Notes: generated from the sequence alone by a model not told the origin. A stretch of DNA of 64,000 bases from Bacteroides faecium (GCF_012113595.1 NZ_CP050831.1:496001-560000); one strand, 5' to 3'. Numbered from the stretch's first letter, positions 46,214 through 58,639 are shown. Program-made: numbers and translations.

Positions 46214-46945
46214 TTAGCGATTATTTTTCTTTCTTTTGAAGTTCTTTCCGCCGTTGTTTCCACCATTGTTTCCACGACCACTTTCTTTGCTTTGTGTAAA
46301 GTTCGGAGCTAATTCTCTCTTACCAAATACTTCACCTCTACAAATCCAAACTTTGATACCCAGCAAACCTACCTTAGTCAATGCTTCTGCATGACAGTAG
46401 TCGATATCAGCTCTGAAAGTGTGCAACGGAGTCCTTCCTTCTTTATACATTTCAGAACGAGCCATTTCAGCTCCATTCAAACGTCCTGAAATCTGAATTT
46501 TGATACCTTCAGCACCCATACGCATTGTATTTGCGATAGCCATCTTGATGGCACGGCGATAGGCAATTTTACCTTCTACCTGGCGAGCGATATTGTTAGC
46601 AACAATCACAGCATCCAGTTCAGGTCTTTTCACTTCAAAGATATTGATTTGAATATCTTTGTCGGTAACCTTCTTCAACTCCTCTTTTAACTTATCAACT
46701 TCTTGGCCACCTTTACCGATAATAATACCCGGGCGAGCAGTACAAACAGTAATAGTAACGAGCTTCAGCGTACGTTCAATTACGATTCTTGATACACTTG
46801 CCTTTGCAAGTCTTGCATTAAGATATTTACGGATTTTGCTATCTTCCAGCAAAGAATCACCGTAATCATTTCCACCATACCAGTTAGAATCCCATCCTCT
46901 GATAATTCCTAAACGGTTGCTTATTGGATTAACTTTTTGTCCCAT
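46214..46945 (-). CDS. rpsC: 30S ribosomal protein S3
   Basis: S3 (243 residues) lines the mRNA entry channel. The KH domain motif [18 protein letters not shown] is at about 75-92, and the C-terminal domain has [19 protein letters not shown]. The last 25 residues are a Gly/Asn-rich, then basic, tail ([18 protein letters not shown]) not present in E. coli S3. It lies 5 bp after rplV. Confidence 0.97.
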   Translation of the reverse strand: MGQKVNPISNRLGIIRGWDSNWYGGNDYGDSLLEDSKIRKYLNARLAKASVSRIVIERTLKLVTITVCTARPGIIIGKGGQEVDKLKEELKKVTDKDIQINIFEVKRPELDAVIVANNIARQVEGKIAYRRAIKMAIANTMRMGAEGIKIQISGRLNGAEMARSEMYKEGRTPLHTFRADIDYCHAEALTKVGLLGIKVWICRGEVFGKRELAPNFTQSKESGRGNNGGNNGGKNFKRKKNNR

Positions 46946-46950
46946 CTACC

Positions 46951-47361
46951 TTAATTTTGATCTTCGTTATTACTTTTAGCACCAACGAACAATGTTACGT
47001 GATTTGAACGTTTGCGAATTCTATAACCTCTACCCTGGGGTGCCGGTCTCATTCTTTTGAGTGTAGCGCCACCATCAACAAAAATCTGTGTTACGAACAA
47101 CTCGCCGCTTTCTGCTTTACGTTCGTTTTTCTGTTCCCAGTTAGCAATTGCAGAGCGAAGCAATTTTTCCACTCTTGCAGCAGCTTCTTTTGAAGAAAAT
47201 TTCAAAACACCAAGTGCTCTGTTCACTTCCATACCACGGATCATGTCTGCAACCAGACGCATCTTACGTGGAGAAGTAGGAACATTTTGCAATTTTGCAA
47301 AATACATGGTCTTAAGGGCTTCTTTTCTCTTTTCAGCCGATATTTTTTTTCTTGCTCCCAT
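46951..47361 (-). CDS. rplV: 50S ribosomal protein L22
   Basis: L22 (136 residues) reaches with its beta-hairpin into the exit tunnel, where macrolide contacts occur. Landmarks are [20 protein letters not shown] and the hairpin [20 protein letters not shown], with no insertion. It lies 36 bp after rpsS. Confidence 0.96.
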   Translation of the reverse strand: MGARKKISAEKRKEALKTMYFAKLQNVPTSPRKMRLVADMIRGMEVNRALGVLKFSSKEAAARVEKLLRSAIANWEQKNERKAESGELFVTQIFVDGGATLKRMRPAPQGRGYRIRKRSNHVTLFVGAKSNNEDQN

Positions 47362-47397
47362 TATTATTTATTACTTTATTATTTCAAATAAATCCTG

Positions 47398-47667
47398 TTA
47401 TCTTTTCTTGTTACCAGCGTGTCCTCTGAATGTACGAGTTGGAGCAAATTCGCCCAACTTGTGTCCTACCATATTCTCGGTAACATAAACAGGAATAAAT
47501 TTATTTCCATTGTGAACTGCAACTGTATGGCCTACAAAATCAGGCGAAATCATTGAAGCTCTGGCCCAAGTCTTTACTACGACTTTCTTGCCCGATTCAT
47601 TCATGGCAAAAATTCTCTTTTCAAGCTTTACGTTAATATATGGACCTTTTTTTAATGAACGACTCAT
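47398..47667 (-). CDS. rpsS: 30S ribosomal protein S19
   Basis: S19 (89 residues) sits on the 30S head beside S13. Signature segments are [38 protein letters not shown] and [20 protein letters not shown]. It lies 20 bp after rplB. Confidence 0.97.
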   Translation of the reverse strand: MSRSLKKGPYINVKLEKRIFAMNESGKKVVVKTWARASMISPDFVGHTVAVHNGNKFIPVYVTENMVGHKLGEFAPTRTFRGHAGNKKR

Positions 47668-47687
47668 AGTTTACTCAATTAATCAGA

Positions 47688-48512
47688 TTACTTTTTTCTT
47701 CTCTCAATAATGTACTTAGATGATTGTTTCTTAGGAGCTCTAGTCTTAAGTCCCTTAGCGTACAATCCCTTACGTGATCTTGGATGACCTCCTGAAGCAC
47801 GTCCTTCACCACCACCCATCGGGTGATCAACCGGGTTCATAACAACACCACGGTTACGAGGACGACGTCCTTGCCAACGAGAGCGTCCAGCTTTACCTGA
47901 ACTTTCCAATCCATGATCAGAGTTACCTACACTACCGATAGTAGCTTTACATGTGCTAAGAATCTGTCTTACTTCACCTGAAGGTAACTTGATTACACAA
48001 TACTTACCCTCACGAGAAGTCAACTGTGCAAAGTTACCAGCCGAACGAACCAGAGCAGCACCCTGTCCCGGACGTAATTCGATATTGTGAATCACAGTAC
48101 CCACCGGAATGTTTTGAAGAGGAAGAGCATTACCAATCTCTGGCGCTGCTGTTTCACCTGACATCAGAGTCGTGCCAACTTGCAATCCATTGGGAGCAAT
48201 AATATATCTTTTTTCTCCATCAGCATAGAATAACAAAGCAATACGAGCCGAACGATTCGGATCGTATTCAATTGTCTTAACCACTGCCGGAACACCGTCC
48301 TTATTTCTCTTGAAATCAACAATTCTAATCACCTTTCTATGACCGCCACCCATGTAGCGCATAGTCATCTTACCTTCGTTGTTACGACCGCCAGATGATT
48401 TCTTACCATATACAAGAGACTTTTCTGGTACTGATGCAGTAATTTCCTCGAAAGTACCAATAATTTTATGTCTTTGCCCCGGTGTTGTGGGCTTAAATTT
48501 ACGTACTGCCAT
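47688..48512 (-). CDS. rplB: 50S ribosomal protein L2
   Basis: L2 (274 residues) is needed for subunit joining and peptidyl transfer. It has [20 protein letters not shown] in the N-terminal part and the C-terminal [20 protein letters not shown] containing the conserved functional His. It lies 5 bp after rplW. Confidence 0.97.
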   Translation of the reverse strand: MAVRKFKPTTPGQRHKIIGTFEEITASVPEKSLVYGKKSSGGRNNEGKMTMRYMGGGHRKVIRIVDFKRNKDGVPAVVKTIEYDPNRSARIALLFYADGEKRYIIAPNGLQVGTTLMSGETAAPEIGNALPLQNIPVGTVIHNIELRPGQGAALVRSAGNFAQLTSREGKYCVIKLPSGEVRQILSTCKATIGSVGNSDHGLESSGKAGRSRWQGRRPRNRGVVMNPVDHPMGGGEGRASGGHPRSRKGLYAKGLKTRAPKKQSSKYIIERRKK

Positions 48513-48517
48513 TTTTA

Positions 48518-48808
48518 TTAAATATTGCTATAAAAATCAATAGTATCTCCTTCTTTCAATGTCACGATTGCTTTTTTGAATGCATTCGTACGGCCATTGA
48601 TGATACCTGCTTTGGTATAACGGCTCTTATTTTTGCCAGCATACTTTACAGTATTCACATCAATTACAGTAACATTATAAAGAGCTTCAACTTCCTTCTT
48701 AATTTCCAGTTTGTTAGCATCAGGACGCACAACAAAGCCGAAACGATTCAGCTTATCAGTGATTGCAGTCATTTTTTCTGTTACCAACGGTTTAATAATA
48801 ATTCCCAT
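48518..48808 (-). CDS. rplW: 50S ribosomal protein L23
   Basis: L23 (96 residues) is the docking site for trigger factor and SRP at the exit tunnel. It begins [20 protein letters not shown] and contains [19 protein letters not shown]. It lies 16 bp after rplD. Confidence 0.96.
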   Translation of the reverse strand: MGIIIKPLVTEKMTAITDKLNRFGFVVRPDANKLEIKKEVEALYNVTVIDVNTVKYAGKNKSRYTKAGIINGRTNAFKKAIVTLKEGDTIDFYSNI

Positions 48809-48824
48809 TATTTAAGCCTCCTTT

Positions 48825-49451
48825 TTAAATTAAGATATTGTCAATAGCCTTCAGAGAGTTTTCTGTAAGCACAACAACTCCAGCATTCAATACTCTGTAA
48901 GTATTTAATCCTGAAATAGTCTGTACATTAGCACCCTCGATGTTACGAGCTGACAAATATACGTTTTTATTTGCTTCCGGTAAAATCACAAGTAGCTTTT
49001 TATCGGAAACTTTAAGATTTTTTGTCATTGCAACGAAATCCTTTGTCTTCGGAGCTTCGAAATTGAAATCTTCTACAACAACGATTGCATTGTTTTGAGC
49101 TTTATAAGACAAAGCAGACTTACGAGCCAATGTCTTAACTTTTTTATTCAATTTGAAGAAGTAATCTCTTGGCTTCGGGCCGAAAACACGTGCACCACCA
49201 ACGAGAACCGGTGAGTTCATATCACCACGACGTGCTCCACCGCCACCTTTCTGACGACCGATTTTACGAGTAGAACCACTGATTTCACTTCTTTCTTTTG
49301 ACTTGTGAGTACCCTGACGCTGGTTGGCCATAAATTGTTTTACGTCCAAATAGATAGCGTGGTCGTTGGGCTCAATTCCGAAGATAGATTCGTTTAACGT
49401 AACCTTTCTCCCAGTGTCTTCACCTTTAATGTTATATACGTTAACTTCCAT
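48825..49451 (-). CDS. rplD: 50S ribosomal protein L4
   Basis: L4 (208 residues) extends a loop into the exit tunnel and in E. coli also represses the S10 operon. The tunnel loop [20 protein letters not shown] is complete. Its ATG shares one base with the rplC stop codon. Confidence 0.97.
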   Translation of the reverse strand: MEVNVYNIKGEDTGRKVTLNESIFGIEPNDHAIYLDVKQFMANQRQGTHKSKERSEISGSTRKIGRQKGGGGARRGDMNSPVLVGGARVFGPKPRDYFFKLNKKVKTLARKSALSYKAQNNAIVVVEDFNFEAPKTKDFVAMTKNLKVSDKKLLVILPEANKNVYLSARNIEGANVQTISGLNTYRVLNAGVVVLTENSLKAIDNILI

Positions 49452-50068
49452 TATTTCTCAATTAATACGATTGAACCTTTGCAACCCGGGATAGAACCTT
49501 TAATCAAAAGAAGGTTATGATCCGCGATTACTTTTAATACCTGCAAGTTTTGTACAGTGACTCTGTCACCACCAAGTTGTCCACCCATGCGCATTCCTTT
49601 GAATACTTTTGCAGGGTAAGAACAAGCTCCAATAGAACCCGGTTTACGAGCGCGGTTGTGCTGACCGTGAGTAGCCTGACCCACACCACCAAAACCATGT
49701 CTTTTTACTACACCCTGGAAACCTTTACCTTTAGAAGTACCAACAACGTCAACAAAGTCAGCGCCATCAAACAACTCTACGGTAATTGTATCACCCAGAT
49801 TCAATTCTGTTTCAAATTCTTTGAACTCAGCCAAGTGTCTCTTCGGTGTTACCCCAGCTCTTTTGAAGTGACCCATCAACGGTTTAGTTGTATGTTTTTC
49901 CTTTTTGTCCTGGAAACCCAACTGAACAGCTGCATAGCCATCTTTCTCTACAGTTTTAATCTGAGTAACAACACAAGGACCTGCTTCGATAACAGTGCAT
50001 GGTACATTCTTACCATCGGCACTGAAAACGGATGTCATTCCGATTTTTTTTCCTAATAATCCTGGCAT
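49451..50068 (-). CDS. rplC: 50S ribosomal protein L3
   Basis: L3 (205 residues) is an early assembly protein near the peptidyl-transferase centre. It begins [20 protein letters not shown] and carries the conserved [20 protein letters not shown] with the Gln modified by PrmB in other bacteria. It lies 18 bp after rpsJ. Confidence 0.97.
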   Translation of the reverse strand: MPGLLGKKIGMTSVFSADGKNVPCTVIEAGPCVVTQIKTVEKDGYAAVQLGFQDKKEKHTTKPLMGHFKRAGVTPKRHLAEFKEFETELNLGDTITVELFDGADFVDVVGTSKGKGFQGVVKRHGFGGVGQATHGQHNRARKPGSIGACSYPAKVFKGMRMGGQLGGDRVTVQNLQVLKVIADHNLLLIKGSIPGCKGSIVLIEK

Positions 50069-50086
50069 TTCACTAATTTTTAATTA

Positions 50087-50392
50087 TCAAACTTTAATTT
50101 CTACTTCCACACCACTCGGTAACTCCAACTTCATCAGAGCGTCCACTGTCTTAGCTGTTGAGCTATAAATGTCGATCAATCTCTTATAAGAAGAAAGTTC
50201 AAACTGTTCACGAGACTTTTTGTTAACGAAAGTCGAGCGGTTCACTGTAAAGATACGCTTGTGCGTAGGAAGAGGAATTGGACCACTAACAATAGCACCC
50301 GTAGCCTTTACGGTTCTTACAATCTTCTCAGCTGATTTGTCAACCAAGTTGTGGTCGTAAGATTTCAATTTAATTCTAATTTTCTGACTCAT
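50087..50392 (-). CDS. rpsJ: 30S ribosomal protein S10
   Basis: S10 (101 residues) is a 30S head protein that also binds NusB in antitermination. It has [20 protein letters not shown] and [20 protein letters not shown]. It heads the S10 block and is separated from fusA by 81 bp holding a hairpin. Confidence 0.97.
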   Translation of the reverse strand: MSQKIRIKLKSYDHNLVDKSAEKIVRTVKATGAIVSGPIPLPTHKRIFTVNRSTFVNKKSREQFELSSYKRLIDIYSSTAKTVDALMKLELPSGVEVEIKV

Positions 50393-50429
50393 TATATTTT
50401 TAAATTAAGATAGTTATAAATAAGATAAA

Positions 50430-50463
50430 GCGGCAGGCTAAGAGTCATTCGCTAGCCTGCTGC
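50430..50463 (-). terminator. Hairpin between fusA and rpsJ, possible attenuator
   Basis: TAGCCTGCTGC (50453-50463) and GCGGCAGGCTA (50430-50440) pair over 10 of 11 positions around a 12-nt loop, 10 bp past the fusA stop. The following minus-strand sequence is T-rich (CTTTATCTTATTTAT) but interrupted. It could be a partial terminator that lowers readthrough from the str genes into the S10 block, or a processing site. Confidence 0.5.
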
Positions 50464-50473
50464 CTAAGATATT

Positions 50474-52591
50474 TTAGAGTAAATCAGTACGTCCCTTTAC
50501 TTCATCCAATACTGCCTTGGCAATAGAAGCTGAAACTTGAGCGTGATGAGAATATGTCATAGATGACGTTGCACGACCAGAAGAGATAGTACGTAATGCG
50601 GTCACATAACCAAACATTTCAGCCAGCGGAACCATTGCTTTCACAATACGGGCACCTGAACGGCTGGATTCCATACCTTCAACCTGACCACGACGCTTAT
50701 TTAAGTCACCGATAACATCACCCATATTTTCTTCCGGAGTTACTACTTCCAGTTTCATTATAGGCTCCATCAATACAGGACCTGCCTTTGCACAAGCATT
50801 TTTATAAGCCATCTGCGCACAGATTTCGAAAGACAACTGGTCAGAGTCAACCGGATGGAATGAACCATCTATCAATGTTACTTTCAGTGAATCCAGCGGA
50901 TATCCGGCCAATACACCATTCTTAATAGCAGTCGCAAAACCTTTCTGAACAGCAGGAATAAATTCTTTAGGAATATTACCACCCTTCACTTCATCAACAA
51001 ATTGCAATCCACCTTCTTTAAAATCCTCATCAACCGGACCTACATTTACGATGATATCAGCAAACTTTCCACGACCACCTGACTGCTTCTTGTATACTTC
51101 ACGCAAGTTAACAGTCTTAGTGATAGCTTCCTTGTAGTTTACTTGAGGCTTACCTTGGTTACATTCCACCTTAAACTCACGTCTCAAACGATCGATAATA
51201 ATATCAAGGTGAAGTTCACCCATACCAGAGATCACTGTCTGACCAGTCTGTTCGTCGGATTTTACAGTAAATGTCGGATCTTCCTCAGCAAGCTTAGCTA
51301 AACCAATAGAAAGTTTATCCATATCTTTCTGGGTCTTCGGTTCAACTGCAATACCAATTACAGTTTCAGGGAAGTCAATAGATTCCAGAATAATAGGAGC
51401 TGTTTCGTCACATAAGGTATCACCTGTGTGAATATCTTTAAATCCAACGCCAGCACCGATATCACCTGCGCTAATCACTTCTACAGGGTTCTGCTTATTT
51501 GAGTGCATCTGGAACAAACGTGAAACACGTTCTTTCTTTCCTGAACGAGAGTTATAGATATAAGAACCTGCTTCAATCTTACCTGAATAGACACGGAAGA
51601 AAGTCAAACGACCAACATAAGGGTCAGTTGCAATCTTAAATGCCAAAGCTGCAGTCTTAGCCTCTTCACTCGGCTTACGATCTTCTTCAGCACCTGTATC
51701 CGGATTAGTACCAATTACATTTTCCGTATCCAATGGGGAAGGCAACAATGCACAAACATAGTCAAGCAATGTCTGAACACCTTTATTCTTAAATGAAGAA
51801 CCGCACAACATTGGAACAATAGCCATTTGAACAGTAGCACTACGAAGGGCTCTAAAGATTTCCTCTTCAGTAATAGTTGAAGGATCTTCGAAATATTTCT
51901 CCATCAAAGCATCATCAAATTCAGATACTTTTTCCAGCAGCTTATCTCTCCATTCATCAGCTTCCTCTTTAAGAGCAGCAGGAATTTCTTCTATACTATA
52001 GTCAGCACCCATCGTTTCATCATGCCACAGAATAGCCTTCATCTTGATAAGATCAACTACACCTTTGAAGTTTTCTTCAGCGCCGATAGGAATTACTACC
52101 GGACATGGATTAGCGCCCAATACAGACTTCATTTGGCTTACTACATCGAAGAAGTTAGCACCGGAACGGTCCATCTTGTTCACATATGCAATACGGGGAA
52201 CATTGTATTTGTCAGCTTGACGCCATACAGTTTCCGACTGAGGCTCTACACCACCTACTGCACAGTAAGCAGCGACAGCACCATCAAGAACACGTAATGA
52301 ACGTTCCACTTCAGCAGTAAAGTCAACGTGTCCCGGAGTATCAATCAAATTTATTTTATAAGTATCACCAGCATACTTCCATTTAGTCGTTGTTGCAGCA
52401 GAAGTAATAGTAATACCACGTTCTTGCTCCTGCGCCATCCAGTCCATAGTAGCAGCACCATCATGAACTTCACCGATTTTGTGAGTCAATCCAGTATAGA
52501 ACAGGATACGTTCAGAAGTTGTTGTTTTTCCGGCATCAATGTGAGCCATGATACCGATATTACGAGTCAAATGTAAATCTTGCTTAGCCAT
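50474..52591 (-). CDS. fusA: Elongation factor G
   Basis: EF-G (705 residues) drives translocation with GTP. The G-domain motifs are AHIDAGKTT (G1), DTPGHVDF (G3) and NKMDRSG (G4). Domains II-V follow in the usual order, including the domain IV segment [16 protein letters not shown]. It follows rpsG by 49 bp, as in the str operon. Confidence 0.97.
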   Translation of the reverse strand: MAKQDLHLTRNIGIMAHIDAGKTTTSERILFYTGLTHKIGEVHDGAATMDWMAQEQERGITITSAATTTKWKYAGDTYKINLIDTPGHVDFTAEVERSLRVLDGAVAAYCAVGGVEPQSETVWRQADKYNVPRIAYVNKMDRSGANFFDVVSQMKSVLGANPCPVVIPIGAEENFKGVVDLIKMKAILWHDETMGADYSIEEIPAALKEEADEWRDKLLEKVSEFDDALMEKYFEDPSTITEEEIFRALRSATVQMAIVPMLCGSSFKNKGVQTLLDYVCALLPSPLDTENVIGTNPDTGAEEDRKPSEEAKTAALAFKIATDPYVGRLTFFRVYSGKIEAGSYIYNSRSGKKERVSRLFQMHSNKQNPVEVISAGDIGAGVGFKDIHTGDTLCDETAPIILESIDFPETVIGIAVEPKTQKDMDKLSIGLAKLAEEDPTFTVKSDEQTGQTVISGMGELHLDIIIDRLRREFKVECNQGKPQVNYKEAITKTVNLREVYKKQSGGRGKFADIIVNVGPVDEDFKEGGLQFVDEVKGGNIPKEFIPAVQKGFATAIKNGVLAGYPLDSLKVTLIDGSFHPVDSDQLSFEICAQMAYKNACAKAGPVLMEPIMKLEVVTPEENMGDVIGDLNKRRGQVEGMESSRSGARIVKAMVPLAEMFGYVTALRTISSGRATSSMTYSHHAQVSASIAKAVLDEVKGRTDLL

Positions 52592-52640
52592 CTTTTAATT
52601 CCTTTTACTTTAAGTTTTTAATTGATTGTATCTTATAGTA

Positions 52641-53117
52641 TTAGAATCTAAAATGAGCAAATGCACGGTTAGCCTCAGCCATTCTATGCATATCTTCTTT
52701 ACGTTTGTATGCACCACCTTGTTCATTGAAGGCATCCATGATCTCAGCAGCCAACTTGTCAGCCATTGATTTACCACCTCTTTTACGAGCAAACAGGATC
52801 AAATTCTTCATTGAGATTGATTCCTTACGATCCGGACGGATTTCAGTAGGAACTTGGAAAGTAGCACCACCTACACGGCGAGACTTAACTTCCACTTGCG
52901 GAGTCACATTATCCAAAGCCTTTTTCCAGATTTCAAGAGCAGATTTTTCTTCGTTAGGAAGTTTCACTTTCACTGTTTCCAGAGCGGCATAAAAGATTTC
53001 ATAAGATGTATTCTTCTTACCATCATACATCAAGTGGTTTACGAACTTTGAAACCTTTTGGTCATTAAAAACGGGATCCGGAAGGATTACACGTTTTTTG
53101 GGTTTTGCTTTTCTCAT
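52641..53117 (-). CDS. rpsG: 30S ribosomal protein S7
   Basis: S7 (158 residues) starts assembly of the 30S head. I take the ATG at 53117 ([20 protein letters not shown]), the normal family start; the frame is open back to 53180 but that extension has no family match. The core [20 protein letters not shown] and the late [20 protein letters not shown] are intact. It lies 143 bp after rpsL. Confidence 0.96.
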   Translation of the reverse strand: MRKAKPKKRVILPDPVFNDQKVSKFVNHLMYDGKKNTSYEIFYAALETVKVKLPNEEKSALEIWKKALDNVTPQVEVKSRRVGGATFQVPTEIRPDRKESISMKNLILFARKRGGKSMADKLAAEIMDAFNEQGGAYKRKEDMHRMAEANRAFAHFRF

Positions 53118-53260
53118 TTGTTTGAAAAATAATGTTTTTGTTCTTGGTTGTCTACTTCTCGACTTCTTCAACTCTCCCACCGGAGAATTTACTCAACCTT
53201 TAGCATTTCCAACAAACTAAAACGTAAGTTATTACTTTGATTTTAATTAGGTCTTAATCC

Positions 53261-53662
53261 TTATTTTTTCTTAGCCGGTGCAGCTTGTCCTGGTTTCGGA
53301 CGCTTAGCTCCGTATTTAGAACGTCTTTGAGTACGACCAGCGACACCTGCTGTATCAAGCGTACCACGAACGATGTGATAACGTACACCCGGAAGGTCTT
53401 TTACACGACCGCCACGTACCAAAACGATTGAGTGTTCCTGCAAGTTGTGTCCTTCTCCCGGAATGTAAGAGTTAACCTCTTTCTGGTTAGTCAAACGTAC
53501 ACGAGCTACTTTACGCATTGCAGAGTTCGGCTTCTTCGGAGTAGTAGTATATACTCTCACGCAAACGCCACGTCTTTGAGGACATGAATCCAAGGCTGGA
53601 GATTTACTTTTCTCCACCAGCACTTCGCGTCCTTTTCTTACTAATTGCTGAATTGTAGGCAT
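53261..53662 (-). CDS. rpsL: 30S ribosomal protein S12
   Basis: S12 (133 residues) is at the decoding centre. The Lys residues that set streptomycin sensitivity are wild type, in [19 protein letters not shown] and [20 protein letters not shown]. The C-terminal tail is Lys-rich. It begins the str block and has its own promoter at 53725-53754. Confidence 0.97.
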   Translation of the reverse strand: MPTIQQLVRKGREVLVEKSKSPALDSCPQRRGVCVRVYTTTPKKPNSAMRKVARVRLTNQKEVNSYIPGEGHNLQEHSIVLVRGGRVKDLPGVRYHIVRGTLDTAGVAGRTQRRSKYGAKRPKPGQAAPAKKK

Positions 53663-53724
53663 TTTAATTGTTTTTTGATTTATATTATTGTTATATTAAT
53701 TTCGTAACTATACATTTTGGGCTG

Positions 53725-53754
53725 CAAAAATACGAATAATATTTGAATATTCAA
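53725..53754 (-). promoter_or_regulatory. Promoter of the rpsL-rpsG-fusA block
   Basis: On the minus strand a -7 TATTTTTG (53732-53725) matches TAnnTTTG exactly. It is preceded by a 19-bp spacer and a -33 TTG (53754-53752). The leader to the rpsL ATG at 53662 is about 55 nt. It lies in the gap after the DUF3467 gene, so the str/S10/spc/alpha genes can be transcribed independently of rpoBC. Confidence 0.75.
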
Positions 53755-53798
53755 TGCGCCACAACCTTTTTTTATTTTTTAATATTTTTATATCAGTC

Positions 53799-54107
53799 TC
53801 ACGCTTCACCTTTTACACTTGTCAGGGGAGCAATAGGAGATTCATCGGAAATACGTATCGGACCAAATACACGTTCATATTTAGCGATATTATCTTCCAA
53901 TGCCCGCAGCAGTCGTTTTGCGTGTTCGGGAGCCACGATGACACGCGATTGCACGCCAGCTTTCGGCACACCCGGCATCACGCGTATAAAATCAAGAATA
54001 AATTCTGAGCTTGAATGGGTTATAATAGCTAGATTGGCATATGTACCCTGTGCTACTTCTTCTTTTAACTCAATCTGTAATTGCCCGTTGTTATTTTGCT
54101 CTTCCAT
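53799..54107 (-). CDS. DUF3467 family protein
   Basis: This 102-residue soluble protein matches DUF3467 by pattern: an N-terminal polar stretch, then TYANLAIITHSSSEFILDF, VMPGVPKAGVQSRVIVAPEH and AKRLLRALEDNIAKYERVFG. Its function is unknown. It lies between rpoC and rpsL in Bacteroidetes. In this window it has a terminator upstream (after rpoC) and a promoter downstream (before rpsL), so it may be its own unit. Its conserved placement hints at a link with transcription or translation, unproven. Confidence 0.85.
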   Translation of the reverse strand: MEEQNNNGQLQIELKEEVAQGTYANLAIITHSSSEFILDFIRVMPGVPKAGVQSRVIVAPEHAKRLLRALEDNIAKYERVFGPIRISDESPIAPLTSVKGEA

Positions 54108-54132
54108 TATATAATATGATTAATAGTTATCC

Positions 54133-54142
54133 TGCAAAATAA
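54133..54142 (-). promoter_or_regulatory. Possible promoter of the DUF3467 gene
   Basis: Minus-strand TATTTTG (one base short of the TAnnTTTG consensus) is preceded after about 17 bp by TTTG. It lies about 25 bp above the ATG at 54107 and just after the rpoC terminator, where a new start would be needed. The match is imperfect. Confidence 0.4.
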
Positions 54143-54188
54143 CACAATTTTCCTGAGACAAAGGCCATACACTTAAATAAAAAGAAAC

Positions 54189-54226
54189 AAAAAAAAGGAG
54201 CAATTACCTCATTCGGCAATCGCTCC
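54189..54226 (-). terminator. Intrinsic terminator after rpoC
   Basis: Arms 54215-54226 and 54197-54208 form a 12-bp stem around a 6-nt loop; two pairs are G-U in minus-strand RNA. Eight T follow on the minus strand. It begins 25 bp past the rpoC stop and ends the rif block. Confidence 0.85.
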
Positions 54227-54251
54227 TTCTCATATAGTCAATTGAATTGTA

Positions 54252-57200
54252 TTATTCTACTTCATTGTAGTCGAGTACTGTTTTCTTATTTGCCAAGATA
54301 CGGTCATACTCTTCTTTCGAACCAACGATCAATTTTTCATATTCACGCTGTCCTGTACCTGCCGGAATCAAGTGACCACAGATCACATTTTCCTTCATAC
54401 CTTCAAGTTTATCAACCTTACCGTTAATAGCAGCTTCATTCAATACCTTCGTTGTTTCCTGGAAGGAAGCAGCCGACATAAAGCTTGAAGTCTGTAAAGC
54501 GGCACGTGTAATACCCTGAAGAATCTGAGTAGATGTAGCAGCCACAGCATCACGAACCTCAACAGGTTTCAAGTCACGGCGTTTCAGCATACTATTCTCA
54601 TCACGCAGCTTACGGGCAGTTACAATCTGACCAGCTTGCATACTTTGAGAATCACCAGCGTCAACCACTACTTTCTTACCCCAGATACGGTCATTTTCTT
54701 CCATGAAGTCCAGCTTGTCTACAACTTGCTGTTCCAAGAAGCGAGTATCACCCGGTTCGTCAATCTGTACTTTACGCATCATTTGGCGAACGATAATCTC
54801 AAAGTGCTTATCATTGATCTTCACACCCTGCAGGCGGTATACATCCTGAACTTCATTCACGATATATTCCTGTACAGCTGTAGGACCTTTAATAGCCAGG
54901 ATATCCGCAGGAGTAGTAGCACCATCAGACAATGGAGTACCAGCACGTACATAGTCGTTTTCCTGTACTAGAATCTGTTTGGACAATGCAACCAGATATT
55001 TCTTAACCTCACCTGTTTTGGAAGTTACGATGATCTCACGATTACCACGTTTAATCTTACCCATTGCAACCTCACCGTCAATTTCAGAAACGACAGCAGG
55101 GTTAGATGGATTACGAGCTTCAAACAATTCGGTAACACGAGGAAGACCACCCGTGATATCACCCGCTTTACCAACGGCACGCGGAATCTTCACAATTACT
55201 TCACCGGCTTTCACTTTCTGACCATTTTCGATAATCACGTGACCACCCACCGGCAAGTTGTAAGTACGTATCAAATCACCATCTTCTGTCAGGATATGAG
55301 CCGTAGGAACCTTCGTCTTATCCTTAGATTCAATAATGATAATTTCACGGAGACCTGTAGCTTCATCCGATTCAACCTTATAAGTAACGTTTTCAATTAC
55401 GCCCTCAAATTCGATCTTACCGGTTGCTTCCGTGATAATAACAGCGTTGAACGGATCCCATTTAGCAATCAACTTGCCTTTTTCTACCAGTTCCCCATCA
55501 CCTACATATAACGTTGAACCATAAGGAACGTTATGAGTAGAAAGAACGATACCGGTATTTACATCTACGAAACGAACTTCAGCCAAACGACCTACTACCA
55601 CTTTCGCAGACTCACCCATTTCATCAACGATATCTACAGTACGCAACTCCTCAAACTCAAGACGAGCACTATTTTTAGCAACGATACTTGCATTTGCTGC
55701 GATATTGGCAGCAGTACCACCGGCGTGGAACGTACGCAATGTCAACTGTGTACCCGGCTCACCGATAGACTGAGCAGCGATTACTCCAACAGCTTCACCC
55801 TTCTGAACCATACGGCTCGTAGCCAAGTTACGTCCGTAACATTTTGCACAAACACCCTTTTTTGCTTCACAAGTTAATACCGAACGGATTTCAACACTCT
55901 CGATTGGAGAATTTTGAATCTTCTTACCGATTTCTTCGGTGATTTCTTCTCCACCGGCAACTATCAATTCGCCAGTAGTAGGATGAATAATATCATGTAC
56001 AGAAACACGTCCCAAGATACGTTCATACAGAGTAGCAATAACTTCATCGTTATTCTTAAGGTCGGTACAAACTAATCCACGGAGTGTACCGCAGTCTTCT
56101 TCTGTAATAATCACATCATGTGATACATCCACCAGACGGCGAGTCAAATAACCGGCATCGGCAGTCTTCAAAGCGGTATCCGCCAAACCTTTACGAGCAC
56201 CGTGGGTAGAGATAAAGTACTCCAATACCGAAAGTCCTTCTTTAAAGTTCGACAAGATCGGGTTCTCGATGATCTGACCACCTTCAGCACCTGCTTTCTG
56301 GGGTTTTGCCATCAAACCACGCATACCTGACAACTGACGAATCTGTTCTTTAGAACCACGGGCACCTGAATCAAGCATCATGTAAACAGAGTTAAATCCT
56401 TGATCATCCGAAGAAATAGTCTTCATCAAGATGTTAGACAACTCAGAGTTAACATGTGTCCAGATATCAATTACCTGATTGTAACGTTCGTTGTTGGTGA
56501 TGAAACCCATATTATAGTTGTTTACAACTTGTTCTACTTCGTCGTAACCCTTTTGCACCAAAGTTTCTTTTTCCTTCGGAATGATAATATCACCCAAGTT
56601 GAATGACAGACCACCCTTGAACGCCATCTGATAACCCAAATTCTTGATCCCATCCAGGAAATCTGCAGCCTTAGCCACACCACATACCTTAATTACATCA
56701 CTAATAATATCACGAAGAGATTTCTTAGAGATAATAGTATTGATATACCCTGCTTCAGGGGGAACGATTTCATTCACAATCACACGTCCTACTGAAGTTT
56801 CGCGCATTACGTCTACAATGTTACCATTTTCGTCTACGTCTTTCACGATTACTTTCACCGGAGCGTGAATATCCACTCTACCTTCATTATAAGCAATCAA
56901 TGCTTCTTCCGGACCGTAGAATGTCAGACCTTCACCCTTTGCACCGGCACGTAACTTGGTAATATAGTATAGACCAAGAACCATATCCTGTGCAGGTACA
57001 GTGATAGGCGCACCATTTGCTGGATTCAAAATATTATGTGATTGAAGCATCAACATCTGTGCTTCAAGAATTGCTTCATTGCTCAAAGGCAAGTGAACAG
57101 CCATCTGGTCACCGTCAAAGTCGGCGTTGAATGCCGTACATGCCAACGGATGCAGCTGGATAGCTTTACCTTCAATCATTTTAGGCTGGAAAGCCTGGAT

Positions 57201-58535
57201 ACCCAAACGGTGCAATGTCGGAGCACGGTTCAACAGTACCGGATGTCCTTTCATTACATGTTCCAAAATGTCCCAAATCACCGGTTCCTTGCGGTCAACG
57301 ATTTTTTTCGCAGACTTTACAGTCTTAACAATACCACGTTCGATGAGTTTGCGGATAATAAACGGTTTGTACAGTTCGGCAGCCATCAATTTAGGAATAC
57401 CGCACTCACCCATTCTCAATTCAGGGCCAACGACGATTACTGAACGAGCAGAGTAGTCAACACGTTTACCCAACAAGTTCTGACGGAAACGTCCTTGCTT
57501 ACCTTTCAAACTGTCGGACAGTGATTTCAACGGACGGTTGGCATCTGTCTTTACAGCGCTTGATTTACGTGAGTTATCAAACAAAGAATCAACAGATTCC
57601 TGAAGCATACGTTTTTCATTACGCAAGATTACTTCCGGAGCCTTGATTTCGATCAGTCGTTTCAAACGGTTGTTACGTATAATCACACGACGATAAAGGT
57701 CGTTCAAGTCAGATGTAGCAAAACGGCCACCATCCAACGGAACCAACGGACGAAGTTCGGGCGGGATAACCGGTACAATACGTACAATCATCCATTCCGG
57801 TTTGTTGCGTCCACGTGATGCACGGAACGATTCTACTACCTGAAGACGTTTCAACGCTTCATTCTTACGTTGCTGTGAAGCATCGTTACCTGCACGGTGA
57901 CGTAATTCATAAGACTGAGCATCCAAGTCCAAACGAGCCAACAAATCATAGATAGCTTCAGCACCCATCTTAGCGATGAATTTGTTTGGATCATTATCTT
58001 CAAGATATTGATTGTCCTTTGGAAGTGTATCCAGAATATCCAGATATTCTTCTTCAGAAAGCAAATCATATTCAGCTACGCCATCTTCAGCTTTTACACC
58101 CGGCTGAATAACAACATAACGTTCGTAGTATATAATCGAATCCAGTTTTTTTGTCGGCAATCCGAGCAAATAACCGATTTTATTAGGGAGCGAACGGAAA
58201 TACCAGATGTGAGCCACCGGCACAACCAGCTGGATATGTCCCATACGTTCACGACGCACCTTTTTCTCAGTAACTTCCACACCACAACGGTCGCAGACGA
58301 TACCTTTATAACGGATACGTTTGTATTTACCGCAATGGCACTCATAGTCCTTGATAGGACCAAAAATGCGCTCGCAGAACAAACCGTCACGTTCAGGTTT
58401 GTATGTACGGTAATTAATGGTTTCAGGCTTCAAAACTTCACCACTCGAATTCTCTAGGATTTCTTCCGGGGAAGCCAGACCAATTGAGATCTTCGAGAAA
58501 TTACTTTTCGACTTATTTTCTTTTCTAAAAGCCAT
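54252..58535 (-). CDS. rpoC: DNA-directed RNA polymerase beta' subunit
   Basis: Beta' (1427 residues) carries the active-site magnesium in NADFDGDQ (about 470-477, three Asp). The N-terminal zinc site [20 protein letters not shown] (about 66-86), the bridge/trigger helices and the second zinc site ([17 protein letters not shown]) are present. It lies 104 bp after rpoB; that gap holds a strong hairpin. Confidence 0.98.
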   Translation of the reverse strand: MAFRKENKSKSNFSKISIGLASPEEILENSSGEVLKPETINYRTYKPERDGLFCERIFGPIKDYECHCGKYKRIRYKGIVCDRCGVEVTEKKVRRERMGHIQLVVPVAHIWYFRSLPNKIGYLLGLPTKKLDSIIYYERYVVIQPGVKAEDGVAEYDLLSEEEYLDILDTLPKDNQYLEDNDPNKFIAKMGAEAIYDLLARLDLDAQSYELRHRAGNDASQQRKNEALKRLQVVESFRASRGRNKPEWMIVRIVPVIPPELRPLVPLDGGRFATSDLNDLYRRVIIRNNRLKRLIEIKAPEVILRNEKRMLQESVDSLFDNSRKSSAVKTDANRPLKSLSDSLKGKQGRFRQNLLGKRVDYSARSVIVVGPELRMGECGIPKLMAAELYKPFIIRKLIERGIVKTVKSAKKIVDRKEPVIWDILEHVMKGHPVLLNRAPTLHRLGIQAFQPKMIEGKAIQLHPLACTAFNADFDGDQMAVHLPLSNEAILEAQMLMLQSHNILNPANGAPITVPAQDMVLGLYYITKLRAGAKGEGLTFYGPEEALIAYNEGRVDIHAPVKVIVKDVDENGNIVDVMRETSVGRVIVNEIVPPEAGYINTIISKKSLRDIISDVIKVCGVAKAADFLDGIKNLGYQMAFKGGLSFNLGDIIIPKEKETLVQKGYDEVEQVVNNYNMGFITNNERYNQVIDIWTHVNSELSNILMKTISSDDQGFNSVYMMLDSGARGSKEQIRQLSGMRGLMAKPQKAGAEGGQIIENPILSNFKEGLSVLEYFISTHGARKGLADTALKTADAGYLTRRLVDVSHDVIITEEDCGTLRGLVCTDLKNNDEVIATLYERILGRVSVHDIIHPTTGELIVAGGEEITEEIGKKIQNSPIESVEIRSVLTCEAKKGVCAKCYGRNLATSRMVQKGEAVGVIAAQSIGEPGTQLTLRTFHAGGTAANIAANASIVAKNSARLEFEELRTVDIVDEMGESAKVVVGRLAEVRFVDVNTGIVLSTHNVPYGSTLYVGDGELVEKGKLIAKWDPFNAVIITEATGKIEFEGVIENVTYKVESDEATGLREIIIIESKDKTKVPTAHILTEDGDLIRTYNLPVGGHVIIENGQKVKAGEVIVKIPRAVGKAGDITGGLPRVTELFEARNPSNPAVVSEIDGEVAMGKIKRGNREIIVTSKTGEVKKYLVALSKQILVQENDYVRAGTPLSDGATTPADILAIKGPTAVQEYIVNEVQDVYRLQGVKINDKHFEIIVRQMMRKVQIDEPGDTRFLEQQVVDKLDFMEENDRIWGKKVVVDAGDSQSMQAGQIVTARKLRDENSMLKRRDLKPVEVRDAVAATSTQILQGITRAALQTSSFMSAASFQETTKVLNEAAINGKVDKLEGMKENVICGHLIPAGTGQREYEKLIVGSKEEYDRILANKKTVLDYNEVE

Positions 58536-58588
58536 ACTCTATATAATTGAGATTTGATAATTGAATCATTGCAAATTGAAAAGACACG

Positions 58589-58622
58589 GATGTCAACAAG
58601 CCTTCATCGGCTTGTTGACATC
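58589..58622. other. Perfect 14-bp hairpin in the rpoB-rpoC gap
   Basis: GATGTCAACAAGCC (58589-58602) pairs without mismatch with GGCTTGTTGACATC (58609-58622) around a 6-nt loop, 17 bp past the rpoB stop. The minus-strand continuation has only short T runs (TTTTC), so it is a poor intrinsic terminator. An RNA processing or stability element, or an attenuator, is more likely. Confidence 0.65.
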
Positions 58623-58639
58623 ACGTATTCTTCATTATA

